Source: DASVFB01 sp045806505 (GTDB lineage: Bacteria > Actinomycetota > Thermoleophilia > Gaiellales > Gaiellaceae). From it: a stretch of DNA of 12,273 nt. Made by a program: the position numbers and the translations under genes. Position 1 is the stretch's first letter; each line of letters starts with the position of its first letter. Location of the stretch: NCBI GenBank assembly GCA_045806505.1, contig JBJMJE010000116.1, positions 1 through 12,273 of the forward strand. The letters are read 5' to 3'. The notes beneath the pieces are model-generated. The model saw only the letters and a program-made list of their open reading frames with translations. It did not search any database and was not told the origin of the DNA. Below are positions 1-5,755 of the stretch, one piece after another.

Positions 1-1
1 G

Positions 2-490
2 CCGTACGCGGACGTCCTCTGGTTCGAAACGTCGACGCCCGACATGGGCGACGCGCGCGCGTTCGCCGAGGCGATCCACGCCGAGTTCCCCGGCAAATTG
101 CTCGCGTACAACTGCTCGCCGTCGTTCAACTGGCGCAAGCACCTGGACGACGACGAGATCGCGCGCTTCCAGAAGGACCTCGGCGCGCTCGGATACAAGT
201 TCCTCTTCGTCACGCTCGCCGGCTTCCACGCGCTCAACGAGTCGATGTTCGAGCTCGCGCGCGGCTACGTGCAGAACGGCATGAGCGCGTACGTCGAGCT
301 GCAGGAGCGCGAGCTCTCACTCGAGGACGCCGGCTATACGGCGACGCGTCACCAGCGGGAGGTCGGCGCGGGCTATTTCGACGAGGTAGCGCAGGTGATC
401 TCGGGCGGGCTGTCGTCGACGCTCGCGTTGAAGGGTTCGACGGAGGAGGCGCAGTTCGAGCGCGTGTTACGCGAGTCCGAGCCGGCGTAG
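2..490 (+). CDS. aceA: Isocitrate lyase, C-terminal part (5' end outside window)
   Basis: The enzyme cleaves isocitrate to glyoxylate and succinate, the first step of the glyoxylate bypass, in the cytoplasm. The reading frame is open from base 2 and gives 162 residues. It begins PYADVLWFETSTPD, the conserved isocitrate lyase segment in the late barrel strands, followed by LAYNCSPSFNW and then FLFVTLAGFHALN, all typical of the family. The C-terminal tail (YVELQERE, then the HQREVGAGYFD block) is also characteristic. The catalytic KKCGH signature lies upstream of the window and cannot be checked. The gene ends with TAG and overlaps the last 24 bases of the convergent uracil-DNA glycosylase gene, with no obvious terminator between them. 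The family call is secure; the partial state is only due to the window edge. Confidence 0.95.
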   Translation, partial: PYADVLWFETSTPDMGDARAFAEAIHAEFPGKLLAYNCSPSFNWRKHLDDDEIARFQKDLGALGYKFLFVTLAGFHALNESMFELARGYVQNGMSAYVELQERELSLEDAGYTATRHQREVGAGYFDEVAQVISGGLSSTLALKGSTEEAQFERVLRESEPA

Positions 491-1078
491 CTCCTGCTTG
501 ATCGTCGCGGCGGCGTCGGCGACGCGCGCGCGGTTCGCCGGGTCGTTGAGCCAGCCCGACGCGCCGGACGGGTGCGGAAGTGGAATTGCGACGGCGTGTT
601 CCAGCTCGTACCGGACGCCGACGCACTCCGTGATGCTCTTGACACCGAGCAGCCGACGCGCTGCGAGACCGCCGACGCTGACGACCAGCTTCGGCCGCGT
701 CAGCTCGAATTCCCAGTCGCGCCAGAACGCGCACAGCTCCTGCTCGCGAGGCGTCGGCGTACGGTCGCCGCGGCCGCTCGCCGCGGGTCCGGGATAGCAC
801 CGCGTCACGGACGCGCAGTAGAACGTCGCGTAGAAGGTTTCCTCGTCCAGGTCGAGCCAGCGGCGCAGCGTGCGGCCGGCGCGGCCGCGCCACGGCAGCC
901 GCTCGAGCCCTTCCTGCTTGCCGGGCGCCTGGCCGAACATGTAGGCGCGCTGGCCGCGGTAGGGCTGCACGATCGACAGCGACTCGAGCGGGTAGCCGGC
1001 CTCGACGCACGCGCGGCAGACGCGGTTGTCGCGCTGCAGCGACGCGATCGAGCGATACGACGAGCGGCGGCGGGTCAG
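467..1078 (-). CDS. Uracil-DNA glycosylase, family 4/5-like, iron-sulfur type
   Basis: This is a predicted base-excision repair enzyme that removes uracil from DNA. With the start chosen here it has 203 residues, a usual size for family 4. Seen motifs are C21-x2-C24 with C94 and C116, matching the four-cysteine cluster layout, although the C94-C116 gap of 21 residues is longer than I expect for the family. Motif 1 is GQAPGKQEG near residue 49 followed by GRAGRTL, and motif 3 is PHPSGAS. Family 4 enzymes usually carry Glu where this has Gln50. The start is uncertain: I find no ATG, GTG or TTG near the conserved N-terminus. A CTG at 1078 overlaps the upstream methyltransferase stop as CTGA and gives a sensible N-terminus. 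It is the second gene of a leftward unit, probably translated by coupling. The superfamily is fairly sure; the exact family is not. Confidence 0.82.
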   Translation of the reverse strand: MTRRRSSYRSIASLQRDNRVCRACVEAGYPLESLSIVQPYRGQRAYMFGQAPGKQEGLERLPWRGRAGRTLRRWLDLDEETFYATFYCASVTRCYPGPAASGRGDRTPTPREQELCAFWRDWEFELTRPKLVVSVGGLAARRLLGVKSITECVGVRYELEHAVAIPLPHPSGASGWLNDPANRARVADAAATIKQELRRLGLA

Positions 1079-1665
1079 CGCGCGCGGACCATGACGAACG
1101 ACTGCCCCGCGTGGAGGATCTCGCCGCCGCCGAGCTCTTGCGCGAGCACCTCGGGCCGGAAGTAGCGCTTGTAGACGCTCCAGGCCGTGCCGTCGTTGAG
1201 GACGCGCTCCTGGTGCTCGTCGTCGACGTCCGCACGCTCGCGCGAAGCGTCGACGAAGACGAGCTCGCGCGCGACGCGGCGGCATTCGTCGACGAACCGC
1301 GCACGGTCGGCGCCTTCGAGATGTCCGTAGAAGAAGCTCGTGAAGAGGCGGTCGAAGCTTCCGTCGCGGAACGGCAGGTCGAACGCGTCTCCTTGCACGA
1401 AGCGCGCGTCCGGTGCCTTGCGCTTCGCCTCGTCGAGCATCTGCGCCGACTGGTCGAGGCCCGTGACCTCGCCGTGCAGGTGGCGCGTGAGGAAGCCGGT
1501 GCCGCACGCGACGTCGAGCGTCCTGGCGGCGGGGAGGGACGCGATTTCGCCGAGCAGCACGGTGACCTCCTCGAACCAGCCGCTGCGGTGACGGTTGACG
1601 AAGCGGCCGCGGCGGAGCCACACGTCGTCGTACTCGCGTGCGCGCGCGTCGTAGTACGCCTTCAC
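1075..1665 (-). CDS. Class I SAM-dependent methyltransferase, substrate unknown
   Basis: A cytoplasmic methyltransferase of 196 residues, the usual size for the Methyltransf_11/25 type. Motif I is LDVACGTGFLTRHL, the glycine-rich SAM-binding loop. The acidic residue after strand 2 lies in VTGLDQS, and FVQGDAFDLPF is the adenine-contacting region. The N-terminal YYDARAREYDD is typical of small-molecule methyltransferases that begin in a helical cap. The start is GTG 1665, because the family signature begins immediately after it and a TACCCT -10 box lies 7 nt upstream. It is the first gene of a unit with the uracil-DNA glycosylase (CTGA overlap). It is divergent from the formimidoyltransferase gene with 18 bp between the start codons. 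The substrate cannot be told from the sequence. Confidence 0.88.
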   Translation of the reverse strand: MKAYYDARAREYDDVWLRRGRFVNRHRSGWFEEVTVLLGEIASLPAARTLDVACGTGFLTRHLHGEVTGLDQSAQMLDEAKRKAPDARFVQGDAFDLPFRDGSFDRLFTSFFYGHLEGADRARFVDECRRVARELVFVDASRERADVDDEHQERVLNDGTAWSVYKRYFRPEVLAQELGGGEILHAGQSFVMVRAR

Positions 1666-1671
1666 GGCTCG

Positions 1672-1678
1672 TAGGGTA
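1672..1678. promoter_or_regulatory. Overlapping -10 boxes of a bidirectional leaderless promoter
   Basis: The heptamer TAGGGTA reads TAGGGT (1672-1677) on the plus strand and TACCCT (1678-1673) on the minus strand, both matching TANNNT. The plus box is followed by 6 nt and then GTG 1684 of the formimidoyltransferase. The minus box is followed by 7 nt and then GTG 1665 of the methyltransferase. Initiation about 7 nt downstream of each -10 would place both transcription starts at or beside the start codons, so both mRNAs would be leaderless. The -35 regions would lie inside the opposite coding sequences. No experimental support is visible here. Confidence 0.6.
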
Positions 1679-1683
1679 TTCGC

Positions 1684-2574
1684 GTGCGCGTTCTCGAATC
1701 GGTGCCGAACTTCTCGGAAGGGCGCGACCGAGGGACGATCGACGCCATCGGTGCCGCGATCGAGCGGCACGCGCGGCTGCTCGACGTACACAGCGACGCG
1801 GACCACAACCGCTCGGTGTTCACGCTCGTCGGAGTCGAGAAGGAGCTCGTTGCCGCGCTCGTCGACGCGGTGCGCGTCGCGTGCGAGCGGATCGACCTCG
1901 CCGGTCACGACGGCGCCCATCCGCGCATCGGCGCCGCGGACGTCGTTCCCGTCGTGCCTGTCGTGCCGGAGGATCTGGAGCGCGCGCAGGCCTGCGCGCT
2001 CGAGCTCGCGCGGCGGCTCGGCGACGAGCTGGCGCTGCCGGTGTTCCTGTACGCGGAGTCGGCGCCAGGCCGCGGCCCGGCGTTCTTTCGGCGCGGCGGG
2101 CTCGACGAGCTGCGGCGGAGACTCGATTCGGAGAGCCTGGCGCCGGACTTCGGACCCGCTCGCTTGCACGAGCGCGCGGGCGCCGCGATCGTCGGTGCGC
2201 GGCGGCCGCTGATCGCGTTCAACGTCAATCTCCGTGGCGCCTCGGTGGAGAGCGCGCGCGAGATTGCGGCCATCGTGCGCGAGAGCAGCGGCGGGTTCCC
2301 GGGCGTTCGCGCGCTCGGCCTGGAGCTGTCGCGCGCGGGCCTGGTGCAGGTGAGCATGAACGTCGAGAACTGGGAGGCGGCGGCGCTGCACGAGATCGTC
2401 GCGCGCGTGGAGGCGGAGGCCTTCCTGCGCGGCGCCGAAGTGAGCGGCGCAGAGCTCATCGGCCTGATGCCCGCCGGCGCTGCCGTCGCGGCGGCAGGAG
2501 CGTTGCTGCGGATCGACGGTTTCGACCCGTCTCGCGTGCTCGAGCTGCGGCTGCTCGACGACGCGTGCTCCTAG
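1684..2574 (+). CDS. Glutamate formimidoyltransferase
   Basis: The enzyme transfers the formimino group of N-formimino-L-glutamate to tetrahydrofolate, linking histidine breakdown to one-carbon metabolism. The 296 residues match the monofunctional, FtcD N-terminal-type enzyme, with no cyclodeaminase domain. Diagnostic blocks are VPNFSEGRD at the N-terminus, LDVHSDADHNRSVFT, HDGAHPRIGAADVVP with the expected catalytic histidine, the PVFLYAES strand, and FNVNL and VSMNVEN in the second subdomain. The start is GTG 1684, since VPNFSEG must lie about seven residues in and the -10 box places the transcript start there. No other histidine-degradation gene or cyclodeaminase is in the window, so the pathway partners must be elsewhere. 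Confidence 0.92.
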   Translation: MRVLESVPNFSEGRDRGTIDAIGAAIERHARLLDVHSDADHNRSVFTLVGVEKELVAALVDAVRVACERIDLAGHDGAHPRIGAADVVPVVPVVPEDLERAQACALELARRLGDELALPVFLYAESAPGRGPAFFRRGGLDELRRRLDSESLAPDFGPARLHERAGAAIVGARRPLIAFNVNLRGASVESAREIAAIVRESSGGFPGVRALGLELSRAGLVQVSMNVENWEAAALHEIVARVEAEAFLRGAEVSGAELIGLMPAGAAVAAAGALLRIDGFDPSRVLELRLLDDACS

Positions 2575-2785
2575 GCACACGAGCTGCAGGGAACTTGGCA
2601 CCGCTTCGACACGTCGGCGTCACCCCTGACCGGGGCGCGTGCCGTTACGCTCGCTGCGGGGAGAAGGTCACGGGTACCTGGAGGTGGCCGCACCAAGGGG
2701 CGATGTCCCGAAGAGGCGCGTCAGCTCATCTGGAATTGCTGTCACGGGATCAGACACGGCCTGATCCTGCCGCGCCCGCCGGGGT
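2575..2785. other. Noncoding gap with several hairpins, no recognised RNA family
   Basis: I see no convincing protein in any frame. On the plus strand there are short hairpins: CCCC/GGGG near 2624-2634, GGTCAC with GTGGCC (with one wobble pair) near 2667-2690, GGG/CCC near 2698-2709, and the stronger GGATCAG/CTGATCC at 2747-2767. A TACGCT box at 2646-2651 could start a rightward transcript near 2659, which would end at the last hairpin. This could be a small RNA or simply a 5' regulatory region of the next unit. I could not match it to a riboswitch by eye. Confidence 0.3.
2747..2767. repeat. Perfect inverted repeat, possible operator or terminator
   Basis: GGATCAG and CTGATCC are perfect 7-bp arms around a 7-base spacer. 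The right arm overlaps the expected -35 region of the TACACT promoter at 2786, as a repressor operator would. There is no T-run after it, so a classical terminator is less likely, though one outer pair can extend the stem. Only one copy is seen in the window. Confidence 0.45.
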
Positions 2786-2791
2786 TACACT
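2786..2791 (+). promoter_or_regulatory. -10 box TACACT of the mini-ORF and membrane-protein unit
   Basis: TACACT is followed by exactly 7 nt and then GTG 2799, which opens a 23-codon ORF. The spacing equals that seen before other starts in this window, supporting a leaderless transcript. The -35 region would fall at about 2763-2768, overlapping the right arm of the inverted repeat. Confidence 0.5.
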
Positions 2792-2798
2792 CGCCGAA

Positions 2799-2870
2799 GT
2801 GACGGCGATCGCGATGCGCGACGGCTCCCTCGTCGCCGCCGTCTCGGCGGACGCAGGGGCGCTCGCATGA
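2799..2870 (+). CDS. Leaderless 23-residue mini-ORF coupled to the next gene
   Basis: The ORF runs from GTG 2799 to TGA 2868-2870. Its peptide starts VTAIAMRDGS and ends DAGALA, with no transmembrane segment, cysteine run or amino-acid bias that would suggest an attenuator. It is supported by a -10 box 7 nt before GTG and by an ATGA overlap with the membrane protein that starts at 2867. Ribosomes initiating on the leaderless GTG would end exactly at the next start codon. It may be a translational lead-in rather than a functional peptide. Its reality rests on position, not on homology. Confidence 0.45.
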   Translation: MTAIAMRDGSLVAAVSADAGALA

Positions 2871-3121
2871 GACGCCTGCGCTGGGACGTTCCCGATCCGC
2901 CGCGCAAGATGCCGAAGCACCCGTACCGCGACAGCGCGCTGATCTACGGCGCGCTCGCGCTCGTGGTGGTCGTGCTCGCGTTGCTCACGGGCGGGAGCGT
3001 CCTCCGCGCCGCCGTCTACGCCGCCCTCGTGTTCGTCGCGGCGACCGCCTGGAGCTGGCGTTCGTGGCGAAACCGCGAGCGGGAGGAGCGGCTCAGCAAG
3101 GCCGAGCGCGGTGAGCGATGA
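2867..3121 (+). CDS. Small two-helix membrane protein, unknown function
   Basis: I do not recognise a characterised family. The product has 84 residues. A polar N-terminus (WDVPDPPRKMPKHPYRDS) is followed by two hydrophobic stretches, LIYGALALVVVVLALLTGG and VLRAAVYAALVFVAATAW, and a strongly charged tail rich in Arg and Glu. This suggests a hairpin inner-membrane protein with both ends in the cytoplasm. The start is ATG 2867, which overlaps the mini-ORF stop as ATGA. The same leaderless-plus-coupled arrangement suggests it depends on the upstream promoter at 2786. A second two-helix protein follows 24 nt later from its own promoter. Confidence 0.75.
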   Translation: MRRLRWDVPDPPRKMPKHPYRDSALIYGALALVVVVLALLTGGSVLRAAVYAALVFVAATAWSWRSWRNREREERLSKAERGER

Positions 3122-3133
3122 AGGCTGCGCGGC

Positions 3134-3139
3134 TACCGT
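3134..3139 (+). promoter_or_regulatory. -10 box TACCGT for the second membrane protein
   Basis: TACCGT is followed by 6 nt and ATG 3146. No Shine-Dalgarno-like purine tract is placed correctly, so the transcript is probably leaderless. The box lies just after the stop codon of the preceding gene. Confidence 0.5.
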
Positions 3140-3145
3140 AGAGCG

Positions 3146-3541
3146 ATGTCCTCGAGGAAGCAGCGTCGCCGCCGCCAGAAGTCGCAGCGCCACGAGTGGG
3201 AGTACGTCGAGGTCGACGAGGAAGGGAACGAGTCGCCCGTCGAGCCGGTCAAGCCGAAAAAGGCCGTCGCGACCGAGAAGGCGAAGGCGAAGGGCGAGCA
3301 GCGCACGAGCCGCCCGGCGAGACCGCGGCGGGAGGTCAAGCCGCCTTCATGGAACCGGGCGCTCAAGCGAGGCGCGCTGTTCGTCCCGTTCCTCTACCTC
3401 TTCCTGACGGCGCTCGAGCACGTCGACCCGTTGCCGGCCGTCGGGGTCGCGTTCCTCTACTCGGCCGTGTTCATCCCGATGTTCTTCTTCGTCGATCGCA
3501 TGGCGTACCGCGCGTACCAGCGCAAGCTCGGGGAGGGCTAG
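3146..3541 (+). CDS. Basic-tailed two-helix membrane protein, unknown function
   Basis: No known family is recognised. The product has 131 residues. Residues 1-70 are highly charged and low in complexity, beginning SSRKQRRRRQK and continuing with alternating Lys/Glu and Pro, probably a disordered cytoplasmic segment. Two hydrophobic stretches follow (ALFVPFLYLFLTAL and VGVAFLYSAVFIPMFFFV), then a short tail with YRAYQRK. The basic N-terminus could bind RNA, DNA or phospholipid, but nothing in the sequence decides this. The start is ATG 3146, preceded by a TACCGT -10 box. The stop TAG shares a CTAG palindrome with the stop of the convergent cupin gene. Confidence 0.75.
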   Translation: MSSRKQRRRRQKSQRHEWEYVEVDEEGNESPVEPVKPKKAVATEKAKAKGEQRTSRPARPRREVKPPSWNRALKRGALFVPFLYLFLTALEHVDPLPAVGVAFLYSAVFIPMFFFVDRMAYRAYQRKLGEG

Positions 3542-3870
3542 TCGCGCGGCTGGAAGTGGCCCTTGCCGGGCCACGGCGCGAGCAGCAGTAGAAGCCGCGC
3601 ACCGCCGTCCGTGGCGATCGACTTGCGCTCGTCCGCGTCGAACCGCGCGAGGAACCCCGGCCCGGCATCGAGCGTCTCGCCGCCGCTCTCGATCCGCACA
3701 CGACCGTCGACGACGACGACCCATGAGCTCTCGTGTACCTGGTGATCGCCGAGCGCCTGGCCGGGCTCGAGGCCGATCAGCACCGCGCGCGCCTCGTCCT
3801 GCGAGTGAACCACGACCGGCGAGCGGCTACCGCCCGGCGTCTCGATCTCGTTCAGGTTCCAGCTGTGCAA
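3538..3870 (-). CDS. Small single-domain cupin protein
   Basis: The product has 110 residues from the TTG start. The strand pattern and the block LEPGQALGDHQVHESSWVVVVDGRVRIESGGE fit cupin motif 1, with D-H-Q-x-H as likely metal ligands. GPGFLARFDADERKSI covers motif 2, where the usual motif-2 histidine is not apparent. The function may be metal-dependent or only ligand binding. TTG 3870 is chosen because the protein then begins HSWNLNEIETPGG, and a CATACT -10-like box lies 7 nt upstream; an upstream GTG at 3924 would overlap the divergent promoter. It is convergent with the membrane-protein gene and divergent from the hydrolase gene at 3930. Confidence 0.8.
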   Translation of the reverse strand: MHSWNLNEIETPGGSRSPVVVHSQDEARAVLIGLEPGQALGDHQVHESSWVVVVDGRVRIESGGETLDAGPGFLARFDADERKSIATDGGARLLLLLAPWPGKGHFQPRD

Positions 3871-3877
3871 GAGCGGC

Positions 3878-3883
3878 AGTATG
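3878..3883 (-). promoter_or_regulatory. -10-like box CATACT for the cupin gene
   Basis: Reading the minus strand, CATACT is followed by 7 nt and TTG 3870. It differs from TANNNT at the first base. The spacing agrees with other boxes in the window, and it helps choose TTG over the upstream GTG. Confidence 0.35.
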
Positions 3884-3915
3884 ACGCGTGTCCGAGCGGC
3901 CGCAGCCGCGACCAC

Positions 3916-3921
3916 TACACT
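3916..3921 (+). promoter_or_regulatory. -10 box TACACT for the MBL-hisS-aspS unit
   Basis: TACACT is followed by 8 nt and GTG 3930. The transcript would start at or about one nucleotide before the start codon. This is the only promoter I can place ahead of the four overlapping genes that follow. Confidence 0.5.
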
Positions 3922-3929
3922 CACGCGTC

Positions 3930-4553
3930 GTGTCGCTCGTCGTCGACCGCTACGAGATGGGTCCGGTCGGCACGAACTGCTACGCCCTTCGCGCAGAGCG
4001 CGGTGCGGCGGAAGCCGTCGTCGTCGATCCCGGCGGCGACAGCACCGATCTGAGGCTCGACCTCGCGCGCTCCGGCGCTCGCTGCAGCGCGATCTTCGTC
4101 ACGCACGCGGACGCCGATCACGTCGCCGGCGTTGCCGATCTTGCAGAGGGCACGGGCGCGCCCATCTACGGGCCGCCGCGCGATGCGATGCCGTCCGAAC
4201 GCGCGTCCGGCTGGCTCGCCGTGCGCGACTACACCGTCGGGACCGAGCTCACGGGCGGGGAGACGCTCGACGTCGCAGGCATCGCGTTCGACGTCCTCGC
4301 GATCCCGGGCCATTCGCCGGATCACGTCGCGTTCTTCGCGGACGGGTGCCTCTTCTCGGGCGATCTCGTCTTCGCCAACTCCGTCGGCCGCGTCGATCTC
4401 GCCGGCGGCGACTGGGACACGCTGCTCGAGTCGGCGCGCATGCTGATCGAGCGATTTCCGGCGGAGACGACGGTGTATCCGGGGCACGGCCCCTCGACGA
4501 CGCTCGGCGCCGAACGTGAGCGAAATCCCTACCTCGCGGAGCTGCGGGCGTGA
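3930..4553 (+). CDS. MBL-fold metallo-hydrolase, glyoxalase II-like, with HxDxDH motif
   Basis: A 207-residue cytoplasmic hydrolase of the YcbL/glyoxalase II-like type. Visible metal-site motifs are T-H59-A-D61-A-D63-H64, PGH128SPDH, SGD145LVF and YPGH186GPS. The canonical HxHxDH has Asp instead of the second His (D61), which changes a ligand of the first metal site. The other ligands are intact. Small enzymes of this type cleave thioesters such as S-lactoylglutathione analogues, but the substrate is unknown. The start GTG 3930 fits the N-terminus VSLVVDRYEMGPVGTNCY and the nearby -10 box. The last codon overlaps the hisS start as GTGA. A hydrolase of this kind ahead of hisS is a common actinobacterial arrangement. 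Confidence 0.88.
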   Translation: MSLVVDRYEMGPVGTNCYALRAERGAAEAVVVDPGGDSTDLRLDLARSGARCSAIFVTHADADHVAGVADLAEGTGAPIYGPPRDAMPSERASGWLAVRDYTVGTELTGGETLDVAGIAFDVLAIPGHSPDHVAFFADGCLFSGDLVFANSVGRVDLAGGDWDTLLESARMLIERFPAETTVYPGHGPSTTLGAERERNPYLAELRA

Positions 4554-5755
4554 GCCCCAGGTTCGAGGCGCCGCGCGGGATGTCCGACATCCTTCCGGCG
4601 GCGCAACCCTTGCGTCGCCGCGTCGTCGGGACGATGGAAGAGGTCTGTCGACTGTACGGCTACCGCAGGATCGACACGCCCGCGGTCGAGGACACCGGCT
4701 TGATCGTGCGTACGTCCGGCGAGGGCTCGGACGTCGTGCAGAAGGAGACGTACACGTTCGACGACCGCGGCGGGCGGTCGTTGACCCTGCGCCCCGAGGG
4801 TACGGCGCCGATCGCACGTGCGTACGTCGAGCACGGCCTGCACCGCGAGCCGCAGCCGCAGAAGCTCTATACGACCGCGCCGATGTGGCGGTACGACCGT
4901 CCGCAGAAGGGTCGCTACCGCGAGCACTGGCAGCTGTCCGTCGAGGCGATCGGAAGCGCGGATCCCGCGATCGACGCGGAGGTGATCCGCCTGTACGCCG
5001 AGATTCTGCACCGGCTCCACCTCGAGAACTGGATCGTCGAGATCAACTCGATCGGCGACGCGACGTGCCGCCCCGCCTACGTCCAGCAGTTGTCGGCGTG
5101 GCTCGACGAGCACGATGCAGAGCTCGGTGAAGAGGCGCGGCAGAAGCGGGCGACGTCGCCGCTGCGGGTCTTCGACGTCAAGGACGAGCGGACGCGGCGG
5201 CTGCTCGAAGACGCGCCGAAGGTCGGCGAGTCGCTGTGCGACGACTGCCGCGAGAACTTCGCACAGGTCCTGTCGCTCCTCGACGTTTTCGGCGTGCCGT
5301 ACACCGTCGTGCCGACGCTCGTCCGCGGGCTCGACTACTACACGCGGACGACCTTCGAGTTCAAGGACGCCGAGGGCGTGGTGATCTGCGGCGGTGGCCG
5401 CTACGACGGACTGGTCGAGGCCATCGGCGGTCGAGCGACGCCGGGGATCGGCTTCGGCGCCGGCGTCGAGCGCCTCGAGCTCGCGCTGAGCGAGCAGCCG
5501 CCGCCGGAGCCGATCGACGTCTTCTTCGTGGTCGACGCGGGCGCCGAGCGGGCACGCGTCCTGGCGTCGATTGCGGAGCTGCGCGCTCGGGGCATCTCTG
5601 CAGACACCGACTACGCGGGCCGCTCGACCAAGGGTCAGTTCACACAGGCGGGCCGTCTCGCCGCCCGCACGATCGTCGTCGTCGACGCCGACGGCCCCGC
5701 GATCGACAAGCAGCGCGTTCGCTTCGAGGACCTCGTCGCTAACCTCGCCTCATGA
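4550..5755 (+). CDS. hisS: Histidyl-tRNA synthetase
   Basis: The enzyme charges tRNA-His with histidine using ATP; it is a class II synthetase working as a dimer. At 401 residues it is slightly shorter than the E. coli form. Seen features are the N-terminal APRGMSDILP, motif 2 in RYREHWQLSVEAIGS, the histidine-specific LVRGLDYYTRT at about residues 255-265, motif 3 in GGGRYDGLVEA through GIGFGAGVERL, and a C-terminal anticodon-binding domain with GRSTKGQFTQAGRLAA. Motif 2 has HWQL where many enzymes have FHQ or FYQ, a mild change. GTG 4550 overlaps the hydrolase stop, and the gene's own stop overlaps aspS as ATGA, so translation is coupled on both sides. Confidence 0.96.
   Translation: MSPRFEAPRGMSDILPAAQPLRRRVVGTMEEVCRLYGYRRIDTPAVEDTGLIVRTSGEGSDVVQKETYTFDDRGGRSLTLRPEGTAPIARAYVEHGLHREPQPQKLYTTAPMWRYDRPQKGRYREHWQLSVEAIGSADPAIDAEVIRLYAEILHRLHLENWIVEINSIGDATCRPAYVQQLSAWLDEHDAELGEEARQKRATSPLRVFDVKDERTRRLLEDAPKVGESLCDDCRENFAQVLSLLDVFGVPYTVVPTLVRGLDYYTRTTFEFKDAEGVVICGGGRYDGLVEAIGGRATPGIGFGAGVERLELALSEQPPPEPIDVFFVVDAGAERARVLASIAELRARGISADTDYAGRSTKGQFTQAGRLAARTIVVVDADGPAIDKQRVRFEDLVANLAS

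Noticed and set aside
234..1304. Long minus-strand frame of 356 codons across the isocitrate lyase and glycosylase region.
   Set aside because: Its product is dominated by Arg, Ala and Ser in the manner of GC-rich shadow frames, with no motif, while the real genes in the region have clear families.
2659..2735. Possible c-di-AMP (ydaO-type) riboswitch, because of a TCCCGAA followed by CGTCAGCT block.
   Set aside because: The other conserved blocks of that riboswitch (GCCGAA near the 5' end, GGGGAACC and GGGTGAATC) are absent, and the block here has an extra insertion. The match is too weak to claim.
1638..2798. Long plus-strand frame overlapping the formimidoyltransferase gene.
   Set aside because: The product is Arg/Ala-rich with no motif. 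Only its last 23 codons, which have their own promoter-like box, were kept as a mini-ORF.
3888..3929. Upstream GTG 3888 as the start of the MBL hydrolase.
   Set aside because: The added residues are not family-like, and this start would lie before the -10 box at 3916; GTG 3930 fits both the promoter and the conserved N-terminus.
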